The notes: generated from the sequence alone by a model not told the origin. Shown: positions 28,078 to 37,823, counted from the first letter of the stretch. The stretch is DNA of 64,000 nucleotides from Saccharomonospora piscinae (GCF_005862235.1 NZ_VCEK01000004.1:1-64000), one strand, 5' to 3'. Numbers and translations are program-made.

Positions 28078-29301
28078 GTGACGGGGCGAGCAGCGGACGG
28101 TGCCGCCGACCCGAGCGTGCTGCCGGGTCGGCTCGCCGAGATCATGCGGCCGGAACTGGAAAGCGTCGCCGACGAGATCGTCGCCGAGATCCGTGCGCTG
28201 ATCCCCGAATACCGCAGGCCGCTGGACGGTCCGTACGGCAAGACGATCAAGGCGGGGGTTCAGCACGCCGTGTCGTTGTTCGCCGCGCAGATCGCCGATC
28301 CCAGTGCCTCCAAACAACACGCCCACGAGGTGCACCGCAGGCTCGGGCAGTACGAGATGCGGGAGGGGCGCAGCCTCGACACGTTGCAGGCCGCCTACCG
28401 GGCGGGAGCGCGGGTGGCGTGGCGACGCATCATGGAGGTCGGCCGCCGTAGCGGGTTCTCGTCCGGGGTGATGTCGCATCTGGCCGACGCGATGCTCGGG
28501 TTCATGGACGAGCTGGCCTCGGTCGCGCTCGACGGCTTTCTTGAGGCCAAGGCGCGGTCCACGGACGCGCTCGACACGTGGCGCAGGCGGCTGCTCCAGC
28601 TCGTCCTCGAACGGCCGGCCGTGCCACCGGACGCGATCGAGGAACTGGCGCAGCTCGTGGGCTGGACGACGCCGAAGGCGGCCACCCCGGTCGCGGTCCG
28701 CCCGCTGCATCCCCTGAACCCGGCGCAGCGGCCGTCGCTCGATCCGGACGTGCTCGCCGAACTCAGCGGGGTCGAACCCCGGCTGTTGCTGCCAGGACCC
28801 CTCACCCGGGAACGGGTCGCGGCGCTCGAACGGGCGTTGCCCCGGTGCCGGTTCGCGGTCGGGCCGTGTGTGCCGCTGGACGCCGTGGCCGACTCGCTGC
28901 GTTGGGCACGCAAGGCGCTGGCCCTGGTCGACGAGGGGGTGCTGACCCCGCGTCGCGTGATGTGGGTGCAGGAGTGCCTTCCGGTGTTGTTGCTGCACGC
29001 CGACACGGCGCTGGCGGCACAGTTGCGGCGCAGGCTGCTGACCACGCTCGACGGATTGACGCCGCGTCAACGCGAACGCATGTTGGAGACCCTGCGGGCG
29101 TGGCTCGACGCGCAGGGGCACGTGCTGGACATGGCGGAGCGGCTGTCGGTGCATCCGCAGACCGTGCGGTACCGGATGCGGCAGCTGGAGGCGACCTTCG
29201 GCGACCGGCTGCGCGAGCCGGAGGCCCGGTTCGAGCTGGAACTGGCTGTGCGCACGATGCCGGACCGGATCGCGGGTCCGGCCACGTCTCGCCGGTCGTG
29301 A
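28078..29301 (+). CDS. PucR/CdaR-type helix-turn-helix regulator
   Basis: A 407-aa regulator. A poorly conserved helical N-terminal domain is followed by a central region and a C-terminal PucR helix-turn-helix (MLETLRAWLDAQGHVLDMAERLSVHPQTVRYRMRQLE, near residue 340-380). PucR-type proteins usually activate neighbouring or distant catabolic genes; no clear target is adjacent. GTG 28078 is chosen because AAGGAG lies about 10 bp upstream; GTG 28039 in frame lacks one. Confidence 0.85.
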   Translation: MTGRAADGAADPSVLPGRLAEIMRPELESVADEIVAEIRALIPEYRRPLDGPYGKTIKAGVQHAVSLFAAQIADPSASKQHAHEVHRRLGQYEMREGRSLDTLQAAYRAGARVAWRRIMEVGRRSGFSSGVMSHLADAMLGFMDELASVALDGFLEAKARSTDALDTWRRRLLQLVLERPAVPPDAIEELAQLVGWTTPKAATPVAVRPLHPLNPAQRPSLDPDVLAELSGVEPRLLLPGPLTRERVAALERALPRCRFAVGPCVPLDAVADSLRWARKALALVDEGVLTPRRVMWVQECLPVLLLHADTALAAQLRRRLLTTLDGLTPRQRERMLETLRAWLDAQGHVLDMAERLSVHPQTVRYRMRQLEATFGDRLREPEARFELELAVRTMPDRIAGPATSRRS

Positions 29302-29417
29302 CGGTGCGTGTCGTGGCCGATCGGCACCGGCGCGACATCGCGGCGGCCCGCGCGCGACGACGCCGCGCGGGAGCCTGAGCACGACGGGCAGGCGCGAGCC
29401 GGGAGCGGGTCCTTCGT

Positions 29418-29441
29418 CCGGATTACGCTGCCCCTATCCGG
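29418..29441. promoter_or_regulatory. Inverted repeat upstream of HAD gene
   Basis: CCGGAT (29418-29423) and ATCCGG (29436-29441) form a perfect 6-bp inverted repeat with a 12-bp spacer, in the 201-bp gap between the PucR-like and HAD genes. Possible operator; no other feature was seen in this gap. Confidence 0.25.
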
Positions 29442-29502
29442 GAACCCTGCGTTGGCCCGGCCTCGCGAGGGGGCCGAACTGTCAAGTGCGAGGGAGGTTG
29501 TC

Positions 29503-30177
29503 GTGTCGGCTCGCCTGCAGGCGGTGGCGTTCGATGTGCTCGAAACCATGATGAATCTGGAACCGCTTCGGGAACGGCTGGAGGAGATCGGCCAACCCGC
29601 GCAGCTGTTGCAGCCGTGGTTCATGCGGTTCCAGCGCGACTCGCTGGCGCTGACCCTCAGCGGAGATTTCGCGGAGTTCGAGTCGGTGGCACGGCAGGCG
29701 TTGCGCACCGACACCGGCCACACCGCCACCGAAGCGGATATCGACCACGTACTTGCGGGGTTCGGTCAGCTACCCGCACACCCGGACGCTCAACCCGCAC
29801 TGCGTCAGCTCTCCGAAGCAGGGCTGCGAGTCGGCTGCTTGACCGTCGGCAGCGCGGACAACACGGCGAAGTTCCTGGAACAGGCGGGACTGGCGCCTTA
29901 CGTGGATCACGTCATCACCGCGGCGGAGGCCGGTACCTGGAAGCCCGCCCCCTCGGTCTACCGGGTGACGGCCAACAGACTGGGGACCTCACCGGAGGGC
30001 CTGGCGATGGTCGCGGTCCACGCCTGGGACTGCCACGGAGCGAAACGTGCCGGGTGTCTGGCTGGGTGGTGCGAGCGGCTGGAAGGCCGCTACGGTGACG
30101 TGTTCACCGCACCGGACGTGAGTGGGTCGGATCTCGTCCAGGTCGCCGAACGCCTGCGGGAACTCCCCTCCGACTGA
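29503..30177 (+). CDS. HAD-superfamily hydrolase (haloacid dehalogenase type II-like)
   Basis: A 224-aa HAD hydrolase. The nucleophile motif is FDVLET (residues about 9-14), the serine/threonine motif TVGSADNT and the lysine motif WKPAPSVY, followed by MVAVHAWDCHGAKRAG, which mirrors the VAAHxWD loop of L-2-haloacid dehalogenases. Substrate not predictable. GTG 29503 has GGGAGG upstream. Its stop is followed by a 21-bp repeat array, and it converges on the mce operon. Confidence 0.8.
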   Translation: MSARLQAVAFDVLETMMNLEPLRERLEEIGQPAQLLQPWFMRFQRDSLALTLSGDFAEFESVARQALRTDTGHTATEADIDHVLAGFGQLPAHPDAQPALRQLSEAGLRVGCLTVGSADNTAKFLEQAGLAPYVDHVITAAEAGTWKPAPSVYRVTANRLGTSPEGLAMVAVHAWDCHGAKRAGCLAGWCERLEGRYGDVFTAPDVSGSDLVQVAERLRELPSD

Positions 30178-30189
30178 GCCCGAGGCGGC

Positions 30190-30273
30190 TACGCAACCTG
30201 CGGACACGGCTACGCAACCTGCGGACACGGCTACGCAGGCTGCGGACACGGCTACGCAGGCTGCGGACACGGT
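30190..30273. repeat. 21-bp tandem repeat array, locus 4 (4 units, inverted)
   Basis: Four units at 30190, 30211, 30232 and 30253 read TACGCA(A/G)(C/G)CTGCGGACACGG on the plus strand, the reverse complement of the units at 16447 and 18468. The array separates the stop of the HAD gene (30175-30177) from the opposed stop of the last mce-operon gene (30277-30279). Confidence 0.9.
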
Positions 30274-30276
30274 GGG

Positions 30277-30774
30277 TCAGGCGGGGTTCAGGGACGTCAC
30301 CACCCAGCGGGTGTCCTCGCGGTCGGCGGTCACAAGTAGTTGCGCCGCCGCGTGGGTCGGTTCGCCGTCGCCGCGCACCGCCATCTGGTCGAGGAAGACC
30401 AGCACCCGAGCGGTCTCCGAGGTGAGGGACAGCACCGCCGAGTCGGTCACGCGGGTGGTCACCGTGAGGCGCTGTGCGGGCGCGCGGTCGCGGACGGGGG
30501 CGAACAGCTGCCGGTACTCCTGCCTGGCCGGGCCGCGCAGCAGGTCCTCGGCGGCACGCTCGGTGGCCTCCACGTCGTCGTGGCTGTAGCTCAGCACCCG
30601 GTTCACCGTGCGTGCCACCGCCGAGCGCACGTCGAGGGTGGCCTCTACGTCGACGTGTGCCCGGTTGGTGGCCGACTCCGACGAGCGCAGCGCTTCCACG
30701 CGCATTCCTGCGGCGATGCCGAGTCCGGCGAGCACCACCGCCACCACGAGCAGCGTCGCGACCCGGCGGGTCAT
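30277..30774 (-). CDS. Mce-associated membrane protein (second)
   Basis: A 165-aa protein with one N-terminal transmembrane helix (ATLLVVAVVLAGLGIAAGM, residues 6-24) and an extracytoplasmic NTF2-like domain (residues about 60-165), the architecture of Mce-associated (Mas/Mam) proteins that stabilise Mce transporters. The ATG overlaps the preceding mas stop by 4 bp. It is the last gene of the operon. Confidence 0.82.
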   Translation of the reverse strand: MTRRVATLLVVAVVLAGLGIAAGMRVEALRSSESATNRAHVDVEATLDVRSAVARTVNRVLSYSHDDVEATERAAEDLLRGPARQEYRQLFAPVRDRAPAQRLTVTTRVTDSAVLSLTSETARVLVFLDQMAVRGDGEPTHAAAQLLVTADREDTRWVVTSLNPA

Positions 30775-31280
30775 GCGGCCCCTCCGACGGTGTCCAGCTC
30801 CGCCACCTTCCAGCCGTCGCCGGTGTCGCGCAGTTCCAGCCGGTACCGGGTGCGTGCGGCCACCTCCTCGCCGCCCTCGCGGGTCGTGGTGATCGTGACG
30901 GAGGCGAGCATCGTGGCCCTGCCGCGCTCGGCGTCGAGTTCGGCCAGCGCCGCGCCGCGCACCTCGGCCGTGGCCACCGTGCGGGCCCGCTCGACGGCGG
31001 CGAGCGTGTCCGGCTCCGTCGCCGCCAGCTCGTCCCGCAACGTACCGGTGGTGACCTCCAGCCAGCGGCGCAGACCGGTCTCGACGTCGTTGTGGTCCAT
31101 TGTGGTCAGTGCGACGACGTGGTCGCGTCCGGCGGCCAGCGCCTCGTCGCGGACGGCCGCCGTGTCGAGGGTGTCGTCCGTGGCCGCGGAGACCCAGGCC
31201 ACGGCGTTCCACACCGCGAACACGGCGGTGGCCACGACCACGGCGAGCGCGAACCTGGCCCGGTCATCGCCGGGGATCAC
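30771..31280 (-). CDS. Mce-associated membrane protein (first)
   Basis: A 169-aa protein with a single N-terminal helix (FALAVVVATAVFAVWNAVAWV, residues about 10-30) and an NTF2-like outer domain ending in TRYRLELRDTGDGWKVAELD. GTG 31280 overlaps the mceF stop by 4 bp. Paired with the next gene as in mycobacterial mce operons, where Mas proteins are needed for stability of the complex. Confidence 0.82.
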   Translation of the reverse strand: MIPGDDRARFALAVVVATAVFAVWNAVAWVSAATDDTLDTAAVRDEALAAGRDHVVALTTMDHNDVETGLRRWLEVTTGTLRDELAATEPDTLAAVERARTVATAEVRGAALAELDAERGRATMLASVTITTTREGGEEVAARTRYRLELRDTGDGWKVAELDTVGGAA

Positions 31281-32470
31281 TCGTCGAGCCACAGCAGCTC
31301 CTCCAGCGAGCCGAGGCTGGTGCCGCCGCCCACGGCGGGGCCGGGCACGGCCACCCGCGGCAACCCCGCCTCCGGGGCGTGCTGCGAGCCTCGCACCAGC
31401 CGGGGATCGCCGGGAGGCAGGCTGCATTCGGCGCCGGTGTTGAACTCCGCGTCGCCGCCAGGGCCGACGTCCTCACCCGCCCGGTAGGTCGTGCCGTCGT
31501 ACCCGGCCAGGCAGGGCTGGGGATCGAAGAACGTCAGCGCCAGCGAGAACCGGTCGCCGTCGAGCGCGGCCGAGGTGGCGCCCGTGGCCTTGGGCAGCAT
31601 GACCAGGAGGTGTTCGAGGCCGTCGGTGCGGTCGGCGAACACCCGGGACGTGGTGAGCAGGTTGGCCACGAGCCGAGACAGCCCGGGGTCGTTGTCGCGC
31701 AGCAGGCTGCTGATCTCGGTCGCGGCGCCGGGGGTGCGTGCGATGAGTTCCCGCAGGTCGCCGTCGGCGGAGGCCAGCTCCGCCGCGAACAGCTTGGCGT
31801 TGCCCGCGAACGAGCGCCAGGCTTCGGCGGATTCGGCCTGGGTGCGCAGGACGGTGGCGCCGTCGTCGATGAGTGCGGTGGTCTGGGGCAGGTACTCGGT
31901 GGCCGTGTGGGTGAACTCGCGGGACGAGTCGAGCAGCACCTGCAGGTCGTCACCGGTGCCCTGGAACGCGGTGTAGAGCTCGTCCACCACCGTGCGCAGC
32001 GACTCGGTGGGGACGGACTCGGTGAAGGCGGTGAGGTTGGACAGCAGGTCGTGTACGCCGAGCGGCAGGGTGGTGGCCTCGCGCGGGATCACCGAGCCGT
32101 CGGTCAGGTACGGCCCGACATCCGTGCGGGGCCGGAGGTCGACGTACTGCTCGCCGACGGCCGAGCGGTGGGCGACCACGGCGGTGGAGTCGGCCGGAAT
32201 CCGGGGCGCGCCGTCGTCGAGCACGAGCTCGGCCTCCATCCCGTCGTCGGTCAGGCGCAGCTCGCCGACCTCGCCGACGGCCACGCCGTTGTAGGTGACC
32301 TCGCTGCCCCGGAACAGCCCGCCGCCGTCGGCGAGTTGCAGGCGGACCACGTCGCCGCTGTCGCCGAACAGGCGGCCGAGTCCCGCGTAGTTCGCGCCGA
32401 CGAACGCGGTGGCGGTCAGTGCCACGATGACGAACGCGACGACCTGGATCTTCACGCGCCGGGTGAGCAT
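31277..32470 (-). CDS. mceF: Mce family protein MceF
   Basis: A 397-aa sixth Mce subunit. It has an N-terminal signal/anchor helix (VVAFVIVALTATAFVGAN), an MCE/MlaD domain at residues about 38-118 (LFRGSEVTYNGVAVGEV), a helical needle region, and a C-terminal tail with two late Cys. Forms part of the hetero-hexameric lipid channel across the periplasm. ATG 32470 overlaps the mceE stop by 1 bp. Confidence 0.92.
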   Translation of the reverse strand: MLTRRVKIQVVAFVIVALTATAFVGANYAGLGRLFGDSGDVVRLQLADGGGLFRGSEVTYNGVAVGEVGELRLTDDGMEAELVLDDGAPRIPADSTAVVAHRSAVGEQYVDLRPRTDVGPYLTDGSVIPREATTLPLGVHDLLSNLTAFTESVPTESLRTVVDELYTAFQGTGDDLQVLLDSSREFTHTATEYLPQTTALIDDGATVLRTQAESAEAWRSFAGNAKLFAAELASADGDLRELIARTPGAATEISSLLRDNDPGLSRLVANLLTTSRVFADRTDGLEHLLVMLPKATGATSAALDGDRFSLALTFFDPQPCLAGYDGTTYRAGEDVGPGGDAEFNTGAECSLPPGDPRLVRGSQHAPEAGLPRVAVPGPAVGGGTSLGSLEELLWLDE

Positions 32471-33552
32471 CAGCGGTCACCTCCGCCGGACGGACTCGTC
32501 CCGGCCGCCTCGTCCGGCAGCGGCAGCAGGGGAATCGGCGGGGTGTAGCCGTCGGCGGGTTCGACCTCGACGATGCTGTTGAGGTAGTCGCCGTCGATCC
32601 CGTCGAGCACCGCGTCGGTGAACGGGAACGACGCCAGGATCTCCAGTGAGCGCGGCAGGGACTGCCCCGCGTCGGCGAGCGCGTCCAGGGTGGGTGCGAG
32701 GGCGTCGAGGTCGGCCACCAGGTCGTCCTTGGTCCGGGTGACGACGTCGACGGCGATGTCGGAGAGCTCGTCCAGTGACTCCAGCATGGTCACGAGCTGC
32801 TCGCGCTGGTCCCGCAGCTCCGCGAGCCCCGGGGTGAGGTCGTTCAGCGCGCCCTCGATGGCGTCCTCGCGGTCGGCGAGGGTGCCCGCGAGGCGATTCA
32901 GCCCGTCGAGCGCGGCGGTGATGTCGTCGCGGTGGGCGTCGAGGTCGGACACCAGGTGGTCGACGTGGGACAGGAAGCGCTTGATGTCGCTCTCGTTGCC
33001 GGTCATCGCGTCGTTGAGCTCCTGGTTGATGGTGCGAAGCTGCGCGATGCCGCCGCCGTTGAGCAGCAGTGACAGTGCCCCGAAAACCTCCTCGACCTCC
33101 ACGTGCCGGTTGGTGCGCGAGGCGGGGATGAGCGCGCCGTCCGCCAGCGGCGCGCGGGCGGTGTCCCCGTCGTGGCGCGGTGCCGAGAGGTCCACGAACT
33201 TCTCGCCGAGCAGGCTGGACTGGCGGATGTTGGCGAGCGCGTCGGCGGGCAGGGTGACGTCGCCGTTGACGAGCAGCACGACCTCGGCCTGCCAGTCGTC
33301 GGTGTCGGCCAGCTCGATCGAGGAGACCCTGCCCACCGCGACGTCGTTCACCTTCACCGCCGCGTTCGGCACCAGGTCGAGGACGTCGTCGAACCGCGCG
33401 GTGACGCGGTAGGGGTCGTCACCGAGGTCGGCACCACCGGGCAGGGGAAGGTCCTGGACGCCGTCGAACTCGGCCGAACAGCCCGTGGCCAGCAGGCACG
33501 CCGCCATCGTCGCGACGATGGCGCGCCGGGGGCCTCGTCCGGTCTCGTTCAC
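32470..33552 (-). CDS. mceE: Mce family lipoprotein MceE (LprK type)
   Basis: A 360-aa Mce subunit whose signal peptide ends in a lipobox LLATGC (Cys near residue 25), so it is predicted to be lipid-anchored, as MceE/LprK proteins are. The MCE domain is at residues about 47-125 and is followed by the helical region. GTG 33552 overlaps the mceD stop by 4 bp. Confidence 0.93.
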   Translation of the reverse strand: MNETGRGPRRAIVATMAACLLATGCSAEFDGVQDLPLPGGADLGDDPYRVTARFDDVLDLVPNAAVKVNDVAVGRVSSIELADTDDWQAEVVLLVNGDVTLPADALANIRQSSLLGEKFVDLSAPRHDGDTARAPLADGALIPASRTNRHVEVEEVFGALSLLLNGGGIAQLRTINQELNDAMTGNESDIKRFLSHVDHLVSDLDAHRDDITAALDGLNRLAGTLADREDAIEGALNDLTPGLAELRDQREQLVTMLESLDELSDIAVDVVTRTKDDLVADLDALAPTLDALADAGQSLPRSLEILASFPFTDAVLDGIDGDYLNSIVEVEPADGYTPPIPLLPLPDEAAGTSPSGGGDR

Positions 33553-34547
33553 CGGTCACCTCCCGTCGCCGTGACCAGGGGCAGGAACTCCAGCGGGTTG
33601 GCGCGGCTCTGGAGCGTGCCGCTGTCCGGATCGAACGTGCGGTAGGCGTTCTCGGCGGCCACCGGAGCGATGTCGAGCGCTTCGGCCAGTGAGGCGCGCT
33701 GGTCGACCACGACGTCGGTGATGTCGGCCAGATCGGTGATGCCGGTCGTCAGTGCCTCGCGGTGGTCGGTCACGAACGACTGGAGGTCGGCGAGCGCGTC
33801 ACCGAGGGTCGCCAGTGCCGCGGAGAGTTCCTCCCGGTCGGCCGCGAGCAGGTCGGAGACGTTGGCGAGCTGGCCGGTGGCCTCGCGCACCGCGCCGTCG
33901 TTGCCCGCCAGCATGGCGGTGAAGGTGGCCAGCGAGTCGACGGTGGCGAAGAGGTCGTCGTCGGAGTCGGCCAGCGTGCGCGCCAGATCGCCGAAGTTGC
34001 GGACACTGGCCGAGAACGCCTCACCGTTGCCGTCCAGCACACCGGCCCCGGTGTCGAGCAGGTCGGACAGCGCGCCGTCGGCGTTGGCGCCGTCCGGTCC
34101 GAGCGTGGCGGCGAGGTCGTCGAGGCTGGAGTACAGCTCATCGAGTTCCACCGGTTCGGCGGTGCGCGAGCGCGGGATGACCGTGCCGTCGGCGATCCGG
34201 GGGCCGCCGCGGGCGAGGTCGGACAGTTGTACGTACCGGTCGGCCACCACGCTGGGCGACACGATGAGCGCCCTGCTGTCGGCCGCCACGGGCGCGTCGC
34301 CGTCGACGCGCAGCACCAGCTTCACGCGGTCGGGCTCTGGCGACACGGACTCCACCGTGCCGACGGGCACGCCGAGGACTTTCACGTCCGAGCCCGCGTA
34401 CACGCCGACGGCGCGGTCGACGTAGGCGGTGATCCGCTTGTCGCCGTGGTCGGCGAAGACCCACCACAGGGCTCCGGCCGTGGCCACGGCGGCCACCGTC
34501 AACACCACGGCGAGCCGTCGCGCTCGCCACCGGAAACGGGTCGTCAC
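33549..34547 (-). CDS. mceD: Mce family protein MceD
   Basis: A 332-aa Mce subunit with an N-terminal anchor helix (LAVVLTVAAVATAGALWWVF) and an MCE domain with SDVKVLGVPVGTVESV near residue 52. GTG 34547 is chosen because GGAGG lies 8 bp upstream; GTG 34556, which would overlap mceC by 4 bp, has that GGAGG directly against it. Confidence 0.9.
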   Translation of the reverse strand: MTTRFRWRARRLAVVLTVAAVATAGALWWVFADHGDKRITAYVDRAVGVYAGSDVKVLGVPVGTVESVSPEPDRVKLVLRVDGDAPVAADSRALIVSPSVVADRYVQLSDLARGGPRIADGTVIPRSRTAEPVELDELYSSLDDLAATLGPDGANADGALSDLLDTGAGVLDGNGEAFSASVRNFGDLARTLADSDDDLFATVDSLATFTAMLAGNDGAVREATGQLANVSDLLAADREELSAALATLGDALADLQSFVTDHREALTTGITDLADITDVVVDQRASLAEALDIAPVAAENAYRTFDPDSGTLQSRANPLEFLPLVTATGGDR

Positions 34548-34552
34548 CGGTG

Positions 34553-35533
34553 TCACCTCCGATCCGGTGGCTGGCAGGGATGGCGGTTGTCGGGCACGAG
34601 CCCGCAGAGGTACACGTCGAGCCAGTGCCCGCTGCCCACCGTGTTGTTGACCACGCGGAAGTACGGTCCGGCGAGTTCCAGCGTGCGGTCGAGGTCGTCC
34701 CGGTGCCGTCGCAGGATGTCCGTGACCTCGGTGAGCGAGGAGAGCGTGGGCCCGAGCTGCTCGGTGTTGTCGGCGACCAGCCCGGACACCTGCTCCGCGA
34801 GGTCGCGGGTGCCCACGAGGAGCTGGTGGATGGCCTCGCGCCGGTGGTCCAGCTCGGTGAGCAACAGGTTGCCGTCGTTGATGAGCCGTTCGAACTCGTC
34901 GCTGGAGCCCGCGAGGGTGTCGGAGATGGTGTGCGCGTGCTCCAGCAGGGTCTGGAGTTCCGCGTCGCGCGAGGCGATGGTCTGGGACAGTGCCGAGAGC
35001 CCGTCGAGCGCACTGCGCACGTGGTCCTCCGCGCCGTCGAACGTGTCGCCCAGCGTGCGGAAGCTCTGCGCGAGCTGGTCGGTGTCGATGGCGCCGGCGG
35101 TGGTGGCGAGCTGCTCGAACGCCGTGGTGACGTCGTAGGGCGTGGTGGTGCGGCCCAGCGGGATGGGGTCGTCGGGGTCCTGCACGGCGTCGCCGGTGGG
35201 ATGCAGCGCCAGATACTTCTGGCCCAGCAACGTCTTGATCTTGATTTCGGCGGTCGTGCGGTTGCCCACCCAGGCGTCGGAGACCCGGAACGACACGAGC
35301 ACCCGGTCCTCGGCCAGCTCCACGTCGGTGACCTCGCCGACCTTGATCCCGGCCACCCGCACCTCGTTGGCCGCGGCCAGGCCCGCCGCCTCGCCGAACT
35401 CGGCCTCGTAGGTGGTTCCGCCGCCGACCAGCGGCAGTGCCTCGTAGTTGAGCGTGGCCACGGTCGCGGCGGCCAGCACGGCGGTGCCCACCACCCCGAG
35501 GCGGAGCGTGTTGCGGTCGCGTCGGGACGTCAT
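34553..35533 (-). CDS. mceC: Mce family protein MceC
   Basis: A 326-aa Mce subunit: N-terminal anchor (LRLGVVGTAVLAAATVATLN), MCE domain (ANEVRVAGIKVGEVTDVEL) and a C-terminal region with two cysteines (LDVYLCGLVPDNRHPC), a pairing seen in MceB and MceC proteins. The ATG overlaps the mceB stop by 4 bp. Confidence 0.92.
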   Translation of the reverse strand: MTSRRDRNTLRLGVVGTAVLAAATVATLNYEALPLVGGGTTYEAEFGEAAGLAAANEVRVAGIKVGEVTDVELAEDRVLVSFRVSDAWVGNRTTAEIKIKTLLGQKYLALHPTGDAVQDPDDPIPLGRTTTPYDVTTAFEQLATTAGAIDTDQLAQSFRTLGDTFDGAEDHVRSALDGLSALSQTIASRDAELQTLLEHAHTISDTLAGSSDEFERLINDGNLLLTELDHRREAIHQLLVGTRDLAEQVSGLVADNTEQLGPTLSSLTEVTDILRRHRDDLDRTLELAGPYFRVVNNTVGSGHWLDVYLCGLVPDNRHPCQPPDRR

Positions 35534-36540
35534 CGGCCACACCTCGCGGGAACGGCGCCGTCGTTGATGCCGGTGGGCGGGTCGGTGAGGAGCACGGCGT
35601 CGCACAGGTAGACGTTGAGGAACGAGCCGTACGAGGCCGCCCGCCCGACGGCGGTGTACTTGTCGGGTGTGTTGACGAGGAACCGTTCGAGGTCCTCGGA
35701 GCCGGACACGAGTTCGCTCGTCACGCCCTCCAGCCCGGCGATGCTGTCGGCGAGCGGTGGCCTGGCGTCGTCGAGCAGGCCGGCGGTGGCGTCGGTCAGC
35801 ATCGCCATGCCCTCGACGGAGTCTCCGATGGCCTGCCGGTCCTGGGCCAGCCCCGACACCAGCTCGCTCAGCGTGGACACGAGGGTGGACAGCGCGTCCC
35901 CCTCGCCGTTGACCGTGTCGAGCACCGAGTTCAGGTTGTCGATGACCTCGCCGATGACCCGGTCGCGGTCGGCGAGGGTGGCCGTGAGCGAGCCCGTGTG
36001 GTCGAGCAGGCTCTCCACCGTGCCGCTTTCCCCCTGCAGCACCTGCACGATCTCGCCGGAGAGCTGGTTGACCTCCTCGGGATCGAGTGCCGAGAACAGC
36101 GGCTGGAAGCCGTGGAAGAGCTCGGTCAGATCGAGCGCGGGCCGGGTTTGCTCCAGGGGGATCTCGTCGCCGGGGTTCAGCGTGTCGGGGCTGCGCTGCT
36201 CGCCGCGTTCGAGCGCGACATAGCGTTGCCCGAGCATGTTGCGGTAGCGGATGGTGGCGGTCGTGTCGGTGGGGACCGGCCTGCTCTCGTCCACCGAGAA
36301 GTGGACCAGTGCCAGGTGCTGATCCACGATCTCCAGTTCCTCCACCTGGCCCACCCGCACGCCGGCGATGCGCACGTCGTCCCCGGCGCTGAGCGAGGTG
36401 ACGTCGGTGAACCGGGCACTGTAGACCGTGCCCCGGTCGAGCCCGGCTCCCGAGATCGACACCGCCAGCAGCGCGGTCGCCACGGTGGTGACGAGCACGA
36501 ACGCCAGCCCTTTCAGCAGGGGGCCCGTGATCCTGTTCAT
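35530..36540 (-). CDS. mceB: Mce family protein MceB
   Basis: A 336-aa Mce subunit with N-terminal anchor (LLKGLAFVLVTTVATALLAV), MCE domain (GDDVRIAGVRVGQVEELEI), long helical section and a C-terminal cysteine pair (FLNVYLCDAV...ARCGR). The ATG overlaps the mceA stop by 4 bp. Confidence 0.92.
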   Translation of the reverse strand: MNRITGPLLKGLAFVLVTTVATALLAVSISGAGLDRGTVYSARFTDVTSLSAGDDVRIAGVRVGQVEELEIVDQHLALVHFSVDESRPVPTDTTATIRYRNMLGQRYVALERGEQRSPDTLNPGDEIPLEQTRPALDLTELFHGFQPLFSALDPEEVNQLSGEIVQVLQGESGTVESLLDHTGSLTATLADRDRVIGEVIDNLNSVLDTVNGEGDALSTLVSTLSELVSGLAQDRQAIGDSVEGMAMLTDATAGLLDDARPPLADSIAGLEGVTSELVSGSEDLERFLVNTPDKYTAVGRAASYGSFLNVYLCDAVLLTDPPTGINDGAVPARCGR

Positions 36541-37823
36541 CGCACCGTCACCTCCGTGCCCCGGTACACCGGACCAGCGAGCACGCCACCCCACTCGGGC
36601 ACGTCCTCCGCCGCGACCTCCAGCTCCCCGGCGAGCAGTGTGGCCAGCAGGTCCTGTTCCTGTGGCGAGTTGGCGACGCCCAGATCGGCGTCCGGGTCGG
36701 GTAGCAGCGCGCCCGCGCCCTGCTCCGGCCCCGCTGACGGAGCGGGCGGCATTCCCTCGCCCGGCACGACCCCGCTCGGATAGCAGCGCGGGCCCGAGTC
36801 GGCGTGGTAGCCGGGGTCGTCGGCTCCGGGCCGGTACGCGCCGCGCGATTCGGTGGTGATCGTGCCGCGCAGGCGCAGCCCCGGCCGGTCCGTTCCCGCG
36901 CCGAGCGCCGCGTCCATCGCGGGCTTGAGCTCGTCCAGCGCCCGCAGGGTGCAGGCGAAACTGGGGGAGTACCGGGCCGCGACCTCCAGCGGCTGTCTGC
37001 TCTCGGCCGACAGCGCGATGAGGTTCGCGGCGTTGGCGCGCAGGAACTCCGTCACGTCGGTCGACGTGGTGGTGACCTGGGCGTACAGGCCCCGCAGTTC
37101 GCCGCCGCGCTCGTCCACCGTGTCGAGCGTGACGGCCGTGTCGGTGAGCGCGTCGAGGACGTCCGGCGAGATGTCGCCGTAGAGCTGCGCCACCTCGCCG
37201 AGGTCGCGGACGTTCTCGTGCAGGCGGGGCAGGTTCGGGTTGAACTCCTCCAGGTAGTCGGCCGCCACCACGAGCGTGTCACCGAGCTGCTCGCCCCGGC
37301 CCTCCAGCGCCGTGGCCACCGCGCTCAGCGTGCTGGCCAGCTTCTGCGGTTGCACCGACTTCAGGACGGGGAGCAGTTCGTCGAAGACCCGCTCCAGCTC
37401 GATCGCGTTCTCCGAGCGATCCTGCGTGATGACGTCGCCGTCGGTGAGCGGTGCCGCCGTGGAACCGTCGGGAACGGACAGTTGCACGTAGCGTTCGCCG
37501 AACAGGGTCTTCGGTACGAGCAGGGCGGTGACGTCGTTGGGCAGCCACGACACGGTGTCCGGGTCGAGCGCGAGATCGATCTCCGCGCCGTCCGGTACGG
37601 CACGGATGCCTCGCACGTCGCCCACGAGCACACCCCGGGCCTTGACGTCGGAGTTCTCGCGGAGCTGGTTGCCGACGTGATCGGCGTGCAGCGTCACCGA
37701 CACCGACTCGGTGAACTCCTTGTTGTAGATCCGCACGGACAGGTTCACCAGCAGGACGAGGACCAGGCAGAACGCCAGGCCCGTGAGGCGGGTTCCGAGT
37801 TTGCGCAGCCGACGGTGTCTCAT
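36537..37823 (-). CDS. mceA: Mce family protein MceA
   Basis: A 428-aa first Mce subunit. Anchor helix LAFCLVLVLLVNLSVRIY, MCE domain with NSDVKARGVLVGDVRGI near residue 58, helical needle segment, and a Pro/Gly-rich C-terminal extension containing EQGAGALLPDPDADLG. The ATG overlaps the yrbEB stop by 4 bp. Confidence 0.92.
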   Translation of the reverse strand: MRHRRLRKLGTRLTGLAFCLVLVLLVNLSVRIYNKEFTESVSVTLHADHVGNQLRENSDVKARGVLVGDVRGIRAVPDGAEIDLALDPDTVSWLPNDVTALLVPKTLFGERYVQLSVPDGSTAAPLTDGDVITQDRSENAIELERVFDELLPVLKSVQPQKLASTLSAVATALEGRGEQLGDTLVVAADYLEEFNPNLPRLHENVRDLGEVAQLYGDISPDVLDALTDTAVTLDTVDERGGELRGLYAQVTTTSTDVTEFLRANAANLIALSAESRQPLEVAARYSPSFACTLRALDELKPAMDAALGAGTDRPGLRLRGTITTESRGAYRPGADDPGYHADSGPRCYPSGVVPGEGMPPAPSAGPEQGAGALLPDPDADLGVANSPQEQDLLATLLAGELEVAAEDVPEWGGVLAGPVYRGTEVTVR